Assembly: GCA_963764235.1 (NCBI GenBank)
Contig: CAVXRO010000014.1
Span: forward strand, 620,001 to 684,000
Length of the DNA stretch: 64,000 nucleotides
From: DATFVA01 sp963764235
Lineage (GTDB): Bacteria; Bacteroidota; Ignavibacteria; Ignavibacteriales; Ignavibacteriaceae
Direction of reading: 5' to 3'
This document shows, in pieces, positions 26,696 to 35,153 of this stretch. Position numbers and translations under genes: made by a program. The notes beneath the pieces are model-generated. The model saw nothing but the letters and a program-made list of their open reading frames with translations. It was not told the origin of the DNA and ran no database searches. Position 1 is the stretch's first letter; every line of letters starts with the position of its first letter.

Positions 26696-27730
26696 TTAAG
26701 ATAATCTTTCTTTCAAAGTATGAATGTTATCTATCTCAGAAGGGTCAAATCCTCTGAGTACAGCGGTGTAATAAGTTATCCAATCGAATAAATAAATCAA
26801 ATCCAATAATCGTACCTTGAAATCATTCTCTTCGCTCTCAATGTTCATATATTCCAGGCCCTTTTTCACAGCCAGTTCGGTAGTTATCTCGAATCTTTTT
26901 TTAACCTGCGGATGATATGATTCGTCAAGTATATTTATGAGCTTTGCATTAAACAAATTGGGATTGAAGCTTTCCCATCCTATTATTTCATTATGATTAA
27001 GTTCCGGGATAACATGATGAAAAGCATGCAGTTTGGAATTTTCGTTCAGCTGACATTTAAACCTGTACCCGGCGGCTGAGGTCAGGTCAGCCGCTGAGTA
27101 GATAACAGGGATGAAACCAATCAGCTGCTCAGCACAATTAAATGCAATATTGTTTTCCTTCGAGTATTCTTTACCCTTTTCCTGCCAGAGATTCCTGATT
27201 TTTTCAACAATCGCATCCTGCGGTGGAACTAATTCAAGTTGAACAAAGATCTTCAAAAGTGAGAAGAAGCTGGAACCGAGGGCATATCTCGGCTGGAAAC
27301 CGGGAGTCATTCTGACCAGGGGAATCTTCTTCTTTTCCGCAATCTCCTGAACCTTTCCACCTGTCGAAACACAAACCATAGGGCAATTCTTTATGATCCC
27401 CTCTTCAAGCACTGAAATTGTTTCCTCGGTATTCCCGGAATATGACGATATCACAAGTAGGGTACTCTCATCTGCAAATTGAGGCAGAGTATAATTCCTG
27501 TTTACGAAAAAGGGCAGGGTCAGTTCTCTCTTCAGAAAATTTCCTATAAGATCTCCGCTAATTGCTGAACCCCCAAGACCCGAAACTATTATATTTTTGA
27601 ATTTTTCGGTCTTCAGCTTTTCAATATCAAATTCGTTATTCCATGCTGAATCAATCTGTTTATATGTTTCTACCAGGATATTAAACTGGTTTTGAGAATC
27701 GTATTTAGCAGTATAGTCTGTTAACTTCAT
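26696..27730 (-). CDS. Bifunctional phosphoglucose/phosphomannose isomerase
   Basis: A SIS-domain isomerase interconverting glucose-6-P or mannose-6-P with fructose-6-P. The 344-residue length and the motifs NIIVSGLGGSAISGDLIGNF (about residue 47), VISSYSGNTEETIS and PELNHNEIIGWE are those of the short bifunctional family and not of classical Pgi. It lies nine bases beyond the enzyme I gene, in a sugar-phosphate context. Which substrate is preferred cannot be seen. Confidence 0.88.
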   Translation of the reverse strand: MKLTDYTAKYDSQNQFNILVETYKQIDSAWNNEFDIEKLKTEKFKNIIVSGLGGSAISGDLIGNFLKRELTLPFFVNRNYTLPQFADESTLLVISSYSGNTEETISVLEEGIIKNCPMVCVSTGGKVQEIAEKKKIPLVRMTPGFQPRYALGSSFFSLLKIFVQLELVPPQDAIVEKIRNLWQEKGKEYSKENNIAFNCAEQLIGFIPVIYSAADLTSAAGYRFKCQLNENSKLHAFHHVIPELNHNEIIGWESFNPNLFNAKLINILDESYHPQVKKRFEITTELAVKKGLEYMNIESEENDFKVRLLDLIYLFDWITYYTAVLRGFDPSEIDNIHTLKERLS

Positions 27731-27739
27731 TAAATTTCC

Positions 27740-29506
27740 TTAAATAATATTCCTTGTACGGGTAATTTGGTTTTCCCTGAAGAATTTTTCGATCCTGGCC
27801 AGGACATCTTCCTGGGTAACATAAGTGAGACAGTCATCCGCCAGCTTTTCAAGGTTTTCCATGGAGCAGCTGCGTATTATTCTTTTAGCATAGGCTATAG
27901 TTGACGGCGACATACTCAATGATTCCAGTCCAAGTCCCACCAGCAGAGGAATCGCGAGAGTATCGGCAGCCATTTCGCCACAGAGGCTAACACTCTTATG
28001 TGATTTCTTAGCCTCACGTACAATGTGATGGATTGTTCTTATTACGGCAGGACTAAATTCCTGGAACAAGTCAGCCACAAGATCATTACCTCTGTCAACT
28101 GCCATAAGATACTGGATAAGATCGTTGGTGCCGATGCTCAGGAAGTCAACTTCAGCGGCAAATTCTTTTGCCATAAGCGCCGCTGTCGGAACCTCCACCA
28201 TTATACCAATTTTCATATTCTTATCGTAAGGAATTTTATCCTTCTTCAATTCCTGCCGGCATTCATCTATTAATTCTTTGGCCCGGCGGATTTCCTTAAT
28301 TGTGGAAACCATCGGGAGCATTACCTGGACATTCTTATTCACACTTGCCCTCAGGATAGCTCTTAGCTGTGTCCTGAAAATACCCAGGTTCTCAAGAAGA
28401 AGACGTATGCCTCTTAAGCCAAGGAACGGGTTGGGCTCTTTATAGTCGAGCAGCTTAAACTTATCGCCGCCAATATCGAATACCCTTATGGTAAATATCT
28501 CAGGATAAATTCTGTTCGAGAGGTTGGTGTATATCCTGGTCTGCTCATCCTCCGAAGGAAATTCTCCCAGTTCCTCGAGGATCTGTTCGGTACGGTAAAG
28601 ACCGATTCCCTCGGCGCCGCTTGTAACCACAAGATCAATTTCCCCTGTTACATCTACGTTTGCCTGAAGGGTTATTTTTTTACCGTCTGTTGTAACAGCA
28701 GGTTTATCTTTAAGCTCTTCAAGTTCTTTCTGAAGCTGCTTCAGTTTCTCAAGTTTCTGATTAAAAAACTCAATTTGTTCTTCTCCAGGATTAATCAGGA
28801 TATAACCGTGGAATCCATCCACGATAATAGTATCATCCTCACGAATATGGAGCGTCGCATTATGAGTACCAACAACCGCGGGAATATTCAATGACCTTGA
28901 AACAATTGCGGCGTGAGAGGTAAGTCCACCATGATCCGTAACAAAGCCCTGCACGTTGCTGCGGCTCAGAAGTATGGTATCTGCCGGAGAAAGGGAGTCG
29001 CTTACCACCACAACATCATGCTTAATCTTCGATTGCCATCTTTTCTTCTGAAGATTCCTTATAATCCTGTTCTTTATATCCTCAATATCGTGAGCACGTT
29101 CCTTCATATACGATTCGTGAGAGATGAGCATAAGGTCCTGGTACTTAGATATCTCATCGTCCACAATGAATTCGGGCTGTTTCCTTTCAGTCTCAATTCT
29201 CTCATAAATATTTCCCAGAAGCACGGGGTCATCGAGTATCATAATTTGTGCTTCAAATATCGCAGCTCTTTCATCCCCCATTTTTTCACGAGCAAATCCC
29301 AGTATTTTATTTAGCTCTTTCTTTGATTTATTAAGCGCTTCTTCAAGATTCCTTTTCGCTTCTTCAATGTCGGTGATTTCTCCCCTGTTAATATCTATCT
29401 TTTCCTTCATAAAAAGATACGCCTTGCCGATCACTATTCCGGGAGCGGCTGCAATTCCTGCAATCTTATTTTCCGCTTCAAGAAATATTTGTCTGAATGA
29501 TTTCAA
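27740..29506 (-). CDS. ptsI: PTS enzyme I (phosphoenolpyruvate-protein phosphotransferase)
   Basis: Transfers phosphate from PEP to HPr. The phosphorylated His is His198 in GGLTSHAAIVSR. The PEP-binding barrel shows GIGLYRTEQIL, the FDIGGDK stretch and LCGEMAAD near the C-terminus. At 588 residues it is full length. The start overlaps the ptsH stop by four bases. No enzyme II genes are in the window, so the acceptor might be a regulatory or distant EIIA. Confidence 0.95.
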   Translation of the reverse strand: MKSFRQIFLEAENKIAGIAAAPGIVIGKAYLFMKEKIDINRGEITDIEEAKRNLEEALNKSKKELNKILGFAREKMGDERAAIFEAQIMILDDPVLLGNIYERIETERKQPEFIVDDEISKYQDLMLISHESYMKERAHDIEDIKNRIIRNLQKKRWQSKIKHDVVVVSDSLSPADTILLSRSNVQGFVTDHGGLTSHAAIVSRSLNIPAVVGTHNATLHIREDDTIIVDGFHGYILINPGEEQIEFFNQKLEKLKQLQKELEELKDKPAVTTDGKKITLQANVDVTGEIDLVVTSGAEGIGLYRTEQILEELGEFPSEDEQTRIYTNLSNRIYPEIFTIRVFDIGGDKFKLLDYKEPNPFLGLRGIRLLLENLGIFRTQLRAILRASVNKNVQVMLPMVSTIKEIRRAKELIDECRQELKKDKIPYDKNMKIGIMVEVPTAALMAKEFAAEVDFLSIGTNDLIQYLMAVDRGNDLVADLFQEFSPAVIRTIHHIVREAKKSHKSVSLCGEMAADTLAIPLLVGLGLESLSMSPSTIAYAKRIIRSCSMENLEKLADDCLTYVTQEDVLARIEKFFRENQITRTRNII

Positions 29507-29769
29507 AGTTCGTCAAATCCTCTGTTAAAATAATCTACTATTTCCTTCGCGGCCTGTTCCTCATCCTCGCCGTCAAATGAAAGGGTGACCTCAGATCCCA
29601 TTTCAGCGGCAAGGGTCATCACACCGATAATGCTTTTGCCATTTATATTCAGGCCATTTTTGGAAATGAAGAACTCACATTTATATTTCGAAGCCATTTT
29701 AACTATCGTTGCTGCAGGCCGGGTATGCATCCCTGCCTTATTTATAATTGTTACTGTTTTTTCGATCAT
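29503..29769 (-). CDS. ptsH: HPr phosphocarrier protein
   Basis: A complete 88-residue HPr. The active-site His15 is in GMHTRPAATI and the regulatory Ser46 in NGKSIIGVM, so both the PEP-dependent and the HPr-kinase-type phosphorylation sites are kept. It sits between the polyprenyl synthase gene (sharing base 29769) and ptsI. Regulatory phosphorylation on Ser46 is a family expectation, not shown here. Confidence 0.96.
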   Translation of the reverse strand: MIEKTVTIINKAGMHTRPAATIVKMASKYKCEFFISKNGLNINGKSIIGVMTLAAEMGSEVTLSFDGEDEEQAAKEIVDYFNRGFDEL

Positions 29770-30764
29770 TACTTCATTCGTTTAATGAGACTTTCAGCCA
29801 GCCATTTAAATATTTCACGGTCTTCTCTGTCTTTCAATACTTTCAAAGACCGCAATGCCCTGCCCGTGTATTTTTTTATTTCTTCCCCTGCATCTTCAAT
29901 TACCCCGAGCTTTTCATAAAGCCTTTTATATCCTAGTACTTTTCCGGGTTTTACTCCTTTTGATCTGATTAGGGCTTTGAGTAGTTCCTTATCCTTCCCT
30001 TTTGCTTTTTCAAGGGCTTTAACAAGAAGATATGTCTTTTTTCCTTCCATAAGATCACCCCCGATCTTTTTTCCGAATTCACCTTCATCTGCTGTTATAT
30101 CGAGCAGATCGTCCTGAACCTGGAATGCTATTCCGATATTCCTGCCGAAGGAGGACAATGCATTAACAACTCCGGGCGATCCTTTACCTAGTCTTGCACC
30201 AAGCGAGCAGCACATCTCCAGCATCGCTGCAGTTTTCTTCTGTATCATCGAAATATACTCGTTAAGTTCGAGCGTCTGACGTGTTTCATATTCCTTGTCA
30301 AGACTCTGCCCTTCACAAACTTCCACTAGTCCTTTTGTGAAATCGGCAAATATATCTCTGGTGCCCCCTTTACTGTCCTTCAGCAGGTTTTCATATGCAA
30401 CGGCAAGCAGACTGTCGCCGGCAAGAATTGCCGTGTGATCATCATACTTAACATGCAGCGTAAGCCTGCCGCGTCTTTTCTCAGCATTATCCATAATATC
30501 ATCGTGAACCAGGGTAAAATTATGAAGCAGTTCCACCGCGGCACCGGTATAATAGGCATCGGAATATTTACCCCCTGCTGCTTTTGCCGATAATAAAACC
30601 AGCATAGGCCTGAGACGTTTACCGCCGCTTTCAATAATGTAATAAGCTGGCGAATAAAGATTCTCCGGTTTTCTGCGGGATAAAGAACGCCTCAATATTC
30701 TTTCAACCTGCTTTTGTTCTCTCTCCAGGAGCGACTTATATTTTTGATTAAGGACAGTATTCAA
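29769..30764 (-). CDS. Polyprenyl diphosphate synthase (FPP/GGPP type)
   Basis: A trans-prenyltransferase that condenses IPP with an allylic diphosphate. The first Asp-rich motif is DDIMD at 88-92 and the second DDLLD at 218-222; GGKRLRP near residue 47 is the conserved IPP-binding site. The residues just before the first motif (TLVH) would help set chain length, but I do not predict the product. It overlaps the upstream IPP isomerase gene by four bases, a sensible pairing. Confidence 0.92.
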   Translation of the reverse strand: MNTVLNQKYKSLLEREQKQVERILRRSLSRRKPENLYSPAYYIIESGGKRLRPMLVLLSAKAAGGKYSDAYYTGAAVELLHNFTLVHDDIMDNAEKRRGRLTLHVKYDDHTAILAGDSLLAVAYENLLKDSKGGTRDIFADFTKGLVEVCEGQSLDKEYETRQTLELNEYISMIQKKTAAMLEMCCSLGARLGKGSPGVVNALSSFGRNIGIAFQVQDDLLDITADEGEFGKKIGGDLMEGKKTYLLVKALEKAKGKDKELLKALIRSKGVKPGKVLGYKRLYEKLGVIEDAGEEIKKYTGRALRSLKVLKDREDREIFKWLAESLIKRMK

Positions 30765-31807
30765 TAAAGACTTCCCCTCTCAATTAATTTATTTTCTCTA
30801 AATTCTTTAAGTGATGATGAACCGGTGAGATACATAACTTTTCTTATGTGATCGAACCATTCATTCACCAGTTTCTCAACACCTTCAGTATCCTCTTTAT
30901 CCAGTGTCTGAAGTATTATTCTGGCAGATGCGATAATATCCGCACCAAGAGCAAGTGCTTTGGCTGCTTCAATGGCAGTATTTATTCCCCCTGAGCCGAT
31001 AAGTGTAAAATCATATTTCTTTTTCAGCTTCGCGGTAGTTCTTAAGCAGTAGGATGTCGGAAGTCCCCAGTCCCAGAATTCTTTAAATTTACCATCCTTA
31101 TTCCTGAGTATCTCCACTCCTGCCCAGCTTGTGCCACCCGCTCCTGCCACATCAATCCCTTTAACACCGCAGTCGAGCATTTTCTTTGAGGCTTTATCAG
31201 AGATACCGGCACCGACCTCTTTAACAATTACAGGAACTTTTACCTGCTTAATCATCTTCCCTAATTTTTTCAATAACCCGGTAAACTCAGGTTCACCCTC
31301 TTTCTGTATAAGCTCCTGCAGAGGATTAACATGCACTACCATTGCATCAGCTTCAACAAGGTCGATCAGGAAATTAACCTGATCGAAATTGTCCATCAAA
31401 ACCAGCTGTGCCGCCCCGATATTTCCCAGGATTGGAATTGATGGAGCATTTTTCCTAATAATTTTATAGGTGGTATGATAATCTTTGTTCTCAAGAGCCT
31501 GGCGCTGACTCCCTACACCGAGTGGAATATTGAGATTGTTGGCTGCTACCGAAAGTCTTTCATTGATATTCTCTGCCTCGGCAGTACCGCCGGTCATACA
31601 GGAGATCAGAAAGGGATAATTGATTTTCTTTCCTAAAAAAACAGTGTTGAAATCTATCTTCCGGAGGTCAACTTCCGTAATAGCATAGTGTATGAAGTCA
31701 TAATGCTCAAAACCGTTCGTCTTGCCTTTAAAGGCAACCTTCTCTGTCAGTGACAGTTCTATATGCTCCTTTTTTCTTTTGGAAGTTGAATCCGGGTTAT
31801 GATTCAT
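30761..31807 (-). CDS. fni: Type 2 isopentenyl-diphosphate delta-isomerase
   Basis: FMN-dependent enzyme that interconverts IPP and DMAPP. Motifs of the type 2 family are present: SCMTGGTAEAENIN near residue 70, GVGSQRQAL near 98, the DVAGAGGTSWAGVE glycine-rich region and GSGGINTAIEAAKALALGAD for FMN phosphate. The 348-residue length is normal. It is the first gene of the long minus-strand run and feeds the polyprenyl synthase that follows. Confidence 0.95.
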   Translation of the reverse strand: MNHNPDSTSKRKKEHIELSLTEKVAFKGKTNGFEHYDFIHYAITEVDLRKIDFNTVFLGKKINYPFLISCMTGGTAEAENINERLSVAANNLNIPLGVGSQRQALENKDYHTTYKIIRKNAPSIPILGNIGAAQLVLMDNFDQVNFLIDLVEADAMVVHVNPLQELIQKEGEPEFTGLLKKLGKMIKQVKVPVIVKEVGAGISDKASKKMLDCGVKGIDVAGAGGTSWAGVEILRNKDGKFKEFWDWGLPTSYCLRTTAKLKKKYDFTLIGSGGINTAIEAAKALALGADIIASARIILQTLDKEDTEGVEKLVNEWFDHIRKVMYLTGSSSLKEFRENKLIERGSLY

Positions 31808-31948
31808 CAGTATATGCTTTATTCATAATTTTTTAGGTGAAGCAAAATATCAAAAATTTGAGAAAAATACCTGTTATTAAAATTTGCAGGACAACCTCAC
31901 AGGCGCGAACTCATTCTGCTTTTTTTGTACAGGTTACGTTAGCTTCCT

Positions 31949-32545
31949 TTATTTTATACCTGAAATGTTAATCATATCCTGCTTTTCGAATTCAAGCATT
32001 GCATTTATCAATCTGAAGTGAGAAAACTTTCTCAAATCTTCCATCCTTATTTTTCCGTCAATAATCTTTCCTGCATCGAGAAGTCTCTCCCGGGCTGTAC
32101 CTTTAAGAAGAGGACCGGCAGGGGTAATCCAATCTTTACCGTCAAAGAAAACTATATTCGCTATCGAAGTGTCAGTAATGAATCCGTTTTTAACAATCAG
32201 GATATCTTCACATTCCTGTTTCATTTTCAGAAGATTATTTATTGTAGTCCTGTCCGTAAATTTATGTGAATATTGAATTTTATCATCTTCAATAAGTTTA
32301 AGGGAAAAAATGTGGGGCACGATGTAATATTGAAATTCAGTCTTAACCGAATCCTTGTTGTACAGGAATCTGCATTTTACTATACCTTGAGCAAATGCAG
32401 CCGGGGCATTTATCACATCTTCAAGGATGAACTTCGGATCCGCTTCAAACAGAGTTCTGCAGGATCTCTGGTATCTTTCCTGGTGCCATCTTAGATTTTG
32501 CGGCAATCCATTCACAATTCTGATAGTTTCAACCAGCGGGTACAT
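31949..32545 (-). CDS. pabC: Aminodeoxychorismate lyase (class IV PLP enzyme)
   Basis: Probably releases pyruvate from 4-amino-4-deoxychorismate to give p-aminobenzoate for folate. The 198-residue protein is shorter than the usual 270 but keeps the PLP region (HKFTDRTTINNLL) and the D-T-S-IANIVF loop where most members have E-T-S. Its place as the third gene after pabA and pabB, overlapping pabB by 17 bases, is the main support for the role. Confidence 0.82.
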   Translation of the reverse strand: MYPLVETIRIVNGLPQNLRWHQERYQRSCRTLFEADPKFILEDVINAPAAFAQGIVKCRFLYNKDSVKTEFQYYIVPHIFSLKLIEDDKIQYSHKFTDRTTINNLLKMKQECEDILIVKNGFITDTSIANIVFFDGKDWITPAGPLLKGTARERLLDAGKIIDGKIRMEDLRKFSHFRLINAMLEFEKQDMINISGIK

Positions 32546-33500
32546 ATACTTTATTTATCAATTCCTGGTACTCATTTTCAGCATCGCTTAACGCAGTGAT
32601 TCCTCCGCCGCTCCTGAACCGTAATCCGTTTGATGTCTTTTCAATATATCGGATGATGACAGCACTTTCCAGGTTCCTTCCGTCGAATATCCCGAAGATT
32701 CCTGTAAACCAACCTCTGTCCTGCTGCTCTGCACTCTTTATGACCTCTACAGTTTTTTGTTTTGGAGCTCCGCTGACAGAACCTGCGGGAAGCATCTTTA
32801 CCAGGATGCTGCCCAGGTTATGTTTCCAATCCTTCTTAAGTGTTCCTTTAATCTCTGAGCTCACCTGCAGCAAGTCTTTCTGGTTTGTATGGATTTTGTC
32901 AAGGTACCTGAACTTTGTAACAGTAACGTCGACTGCCGAGAGCGAAATGTCATTTCTTATCAGGTCGACTATGGTGTTGTGTTCATATATTTCTTTCTTG
33001 CTCTTAAGCAGAATTTCCTCTGCATCAGGCAGTGAGGCATCGATTGTGCCTTTCATAGGGTATGAGAACATTTCACCCTCAGTAATCCTCACAAAACATT
33101 CAGGGGAAAAAACAAGAAACTCATCCTTATAGAGGAGTTTATAGGGAGCTTTTGCCGTATAAAATATTTCCTGTAGAGATAAATCTGTTTCAATAGATGT
33201 AGGAAAGGTCAGGTTGACCAGATATGTGTCACCCCTCTCGAGGTGATATTTAACTTTTTGAAAAGCTTCAAGATATATTTCTTTTTTAACAGGAAGCTTG
33301 CTGAACAGGTTAAGTTTATACTTTCCTGATCCAACATCAAAATTTTTACTACCCTTTATATCGTAGAATATTCCTGTACCGGCAGTCTCATCAAGTTTAC
33401 AGAGGAACGGCTTTTTTAGTTCAAAATCTGCCAGGAAGAAAAAAGGGGTATCTTCACTGCTGTATGCGTTAATTTTATTAATAAATTCTGGCAGGTTCAT
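32529..33500 (-). CDS. pabB: Aminodeoxychorismate synthase component I
   Basis: Chorismate-binding enzyme that aminates chorismate with ammonia from PabA. The C-terminal chorismate-binding domain is clear: PMKGTIDAS, KKEIYEHNTIVDLIRNDIS, LPAGSVSGAPKQKTVEVI and the GGGITALSDAENEYQELINK ending. The 323-residue length lacks the large N-terminal domain of E. coli PabB, as in other short PabB proteins. It overlaps pabA by four bases. An anthranilate or isochorismate synthase role is less likely given pabC next door. Confidence 0.9.
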   Translation of the reverse strand: MNLPEFINKINAYSSEDTPFFFLADFELKKPFLCKLDETAGTGIFYDIKGSKNFDVGSGKYKLNLFSKLPVKKEIYLEAFQKVKYHLERGDTYLVNLTFPTSIETDLSLQEIFYTAKAPYKLLYKDEFLVFSPECFVRITEGEMFSYPMKGTIDASLPDAEEILLKSKKEIYEHNTIVDLIRNDISLSAVDVTVTKFRYLDKIHTNQKDLLQVSSEIKGTLKKDWKHNLGSILVKMLPAGSVSGAPKQKTVEVIKSAEQQDRGWFTGIFGIFDGRNLESAVIIRYIEKTSNGLRFRSGGGITALSDAENEYQELINKVYVPAG

Positions 33501-34075
33501 TTATCACCATCCGGGCTTAGAAAATTGGTCATCATCTCTTCACCGAATTCCGTAATAATTGATTCAGGGTGAAACTGCACGCCGAACAGATTATACTCTT
33601 TATGCCGGAACGACATAATATTATCATCCTCAGAGACTGCCGTAACCTCCAATTCATCAGGCAGGTTCTTTTTATCAATCACCCACGAATGATATAATCC
33701 CGCTTTAAATTTTGATGGTATACCCTTAAACAGCACCGAATGCCGTGTGATATTTATTTCTTTAGGCTGACCGTGTACAACAGAAGGAAGATGAATCAGC
33801 TCAGCTCCGAAAAAACGAGCGATTACCTCGTGTCCCAGGCAGATCCCCAGCATCGGGATCTTTGAATAATATGCCTTAAGGATATCCTGGAGCCGGGGAA
33901 ATTCATCCGGGAGTCCGGGACCCGGGGAGATAATCAGCTTTTGATATTTATCTAGTTTACTGATCCGCAGTTCTTCATATGGAATGACATCCAGACCAAC
34001 ACCGGCTATCCTTCTAACAAGTTCAACTATGTTGTAGGTGAAAGAATCATTGTTGTCAATCAGTGCAGTTTCCAT
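33497..34075 (-). CDS. pabA: Aminodeoxychorismate/anthranilate synthase glutaminase component
   Basis: Class I glutamine amidotransferase supplying ammonia to PabB. The triad is visible: Cys in MLGICLGHEVIA, and the His-Glu pair in FGVQFHPESIITEFGE. The N-terminal DNNDSFTYNIVELVR and SPGPGLPDE motifs are standard. At 192 residues it is normal. TrpG and PabA cannot be told apart by sequence alone, but the pabB-pabC context supports folate synthesis. Confidence 0.9.
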   Translation of the reverse strand: METALIDNNDSFTYNIVELVRRIAGVGLDVIPYEELRISKLDKYQKLIISPGPGLPDEFPRLQDILKAYYSKIPMLGICLGHEVIARFFGAELIHLPSVVHGQPKEINITRHSVLFKGIPSKFKAGLYHSWVIDKKNLPDELEVTAVSEDDNIMSFRHKEYNLFGVQFHPESIITEFGEEMMTNFLSPDGDK

Positions 34076-34088
34076 AATGCAGAATGAA

Positions 34089-34826
34089 TTATTCCTTCAG
34101 TTCCTGAATTTTTCTGTCTATAAAACGGGAACTTTCAGGCATCATCTCTTTAGCCTTCTGATAAGTTTCCAGGGCCTTCTCATTATCACCTTTCGCCTGG
34201 TAAGCCTCCCCAAGTCCGTAATAAGCTATCCCTGAATTAGGATACACCTCTATATTCAGGTTGGCAACGCCGAGTGCCTCATCATATCTTTTTTCATCAT
34301 TCAGCATCTCAACAAGTTTGACGAGAGTGTGAGGTGAAAAATCATAAGTAAAGCTGCCGTAGTATTGATCGTGCAGCTGATGATAAGTACTTATCGCCTG
34401 AGGGAGGCCTTTTTCTTTAATCGCTGTCATCAGGACATCCTCAAGCATCAGAGGTTTCTTATTTCCCCGGTGGCAGGTAACACATTTAACCTTCATAATA
34501 TCGCTGGTGTATTCAGATAATTGCGATAGATAATCCTGGTTAATCCCCATAACCATTTTCAGCATTATTCTCGCCTCTTCCTTTTCTTCTTTTTTGTCAG
34601 ATGGAAAATCAAGTTTATCCGTACCCTCCTGATCAGCGTGGCAGAATCCACAGTTCACGCCCAGTGCTTCTGTAAAGGATCTCATTGTTCCTAGCAGTTT
34701 TTCTTTGGAAATCAGTTTGGGCAGCACCTGCAGATTTGTGAATTTATCGGGGATCTGAGCATGCGAAAATACAGATGATAAGAATATAATTGATGCCAGG
34801 ATAGTCAATTTCTTAAACATATACAT
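34089..34826 (-). CDS. Periplasmic diheme c-type cytochrome (reaction-centre type) with TPR tail
   Basis: Two haem sites, Cys59-X2-Cys62-His63 (CGFCH) and Cys115-X2-Cys118-His119 (CVTCH), sit in a segment resembling the photosynthetic reaction-centre cytochrome c family (LGTMRSFTEALGVNCGFCH). A signal peptide is present, and residues from about 155 contain two tetratricopeptide repeats (IAYYGLGEAYQAKGDNEKALETY). The likely start is either 34826 or the in-frame ATG at 34820, which is better spaced from GGAGG. The family is common in non-phototrophs, so this does not imply photosynthesis. The gene diverges from the MFS gene. Confidence 0.85.
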   Translation of the reverse strand: MYMFKKLTILASIIFLSSVFSHAQIPDKFTNLQVLPKLISKEKLLGTMRSFTEALGVNCGFCHADQEGTDKLDFPSDKKEEKEEARIMLKMVMGINQDYLSQLSEYTSDIMKVKCVTCHRGNKKPLMLEDVLMTAIKEKGLPQAISTYHQLHDQYYGSFTYDFSPHTLVKLVEMLNDEKRYDEALGVANLNIEVYPNSGIAYYGLGEAYQAKGDNEKALETYQKAKEMMPESSRFIDRKIQELKE

Positions 34827-35153
34827 ATGCCTCCGGATTTTTATCTGAATTTATTTAAGGATTTAATATAAGTTATTCTAAAAAATAAAACAGTTCCAGC
34901 CATTTAGAAAATTATCCTGAGGTAGAATCTGATTCCGTTCTATTCCGGGTGGACGCTCTCAAGAAGCCAGGTATCTGCCTTTTGGAGGCCGAGATGGGGC
35001 CAAAGAGAGGCCGGATGAAGGTGACTGATGACAGTCAGAAAGTCGCCAGAAGGTCGTCAGAACCAAAAGAAAGTTAACTGAGCCTTTTTGTTTTGATTCG
35101 GAAAAAGACTAAGTTTTTTCCGTTTAAGTTAAGTTTTCTTTAAGGAACAACTG
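34827..35153. other. 327-bp divergent spacer with GC-richer core and hairpin
   Basis: Between the cytochrome and MFS genes. The part from about 34920 to 35070 is visibly richer in G and C than the AT-rich flanks and has no ORF or RNA fold that I recognise. It holds the CAGAA repeats at 35036-35068. CGGAAAAA at 35099-35106 and TTTTTCCG at 35115-35122 form a perfect 8-bp hairpin about 30 bp before the MFS start, which could be an operator or a leader hairpin. Confidence 0.45.
35036..35068. promoter_or_regulatory. Three 11-bp phased CAGAA repeats (candidate operator)
   Basis: CAGAA begins at 35036, 35047 and 35058, exactly 11 bp apart, as CAGAAAGTCGC, CAGAAGGTCGT and CAGAACCAAAA. The period and core match the array at 7757-7800, which is also in a divergent promoter region. 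A shared DNA-binding protein is possible but not shown. Confidence 0.4.

Noticed and set aside
32596..33132. 178-codon open frame antisense to pabB
   Set aside because: It lies wholly inside pabB, which has clear family motifs; the antisense product has no recognisable domain and is Ser/Pro/Phe-rich as shadow frames often are.
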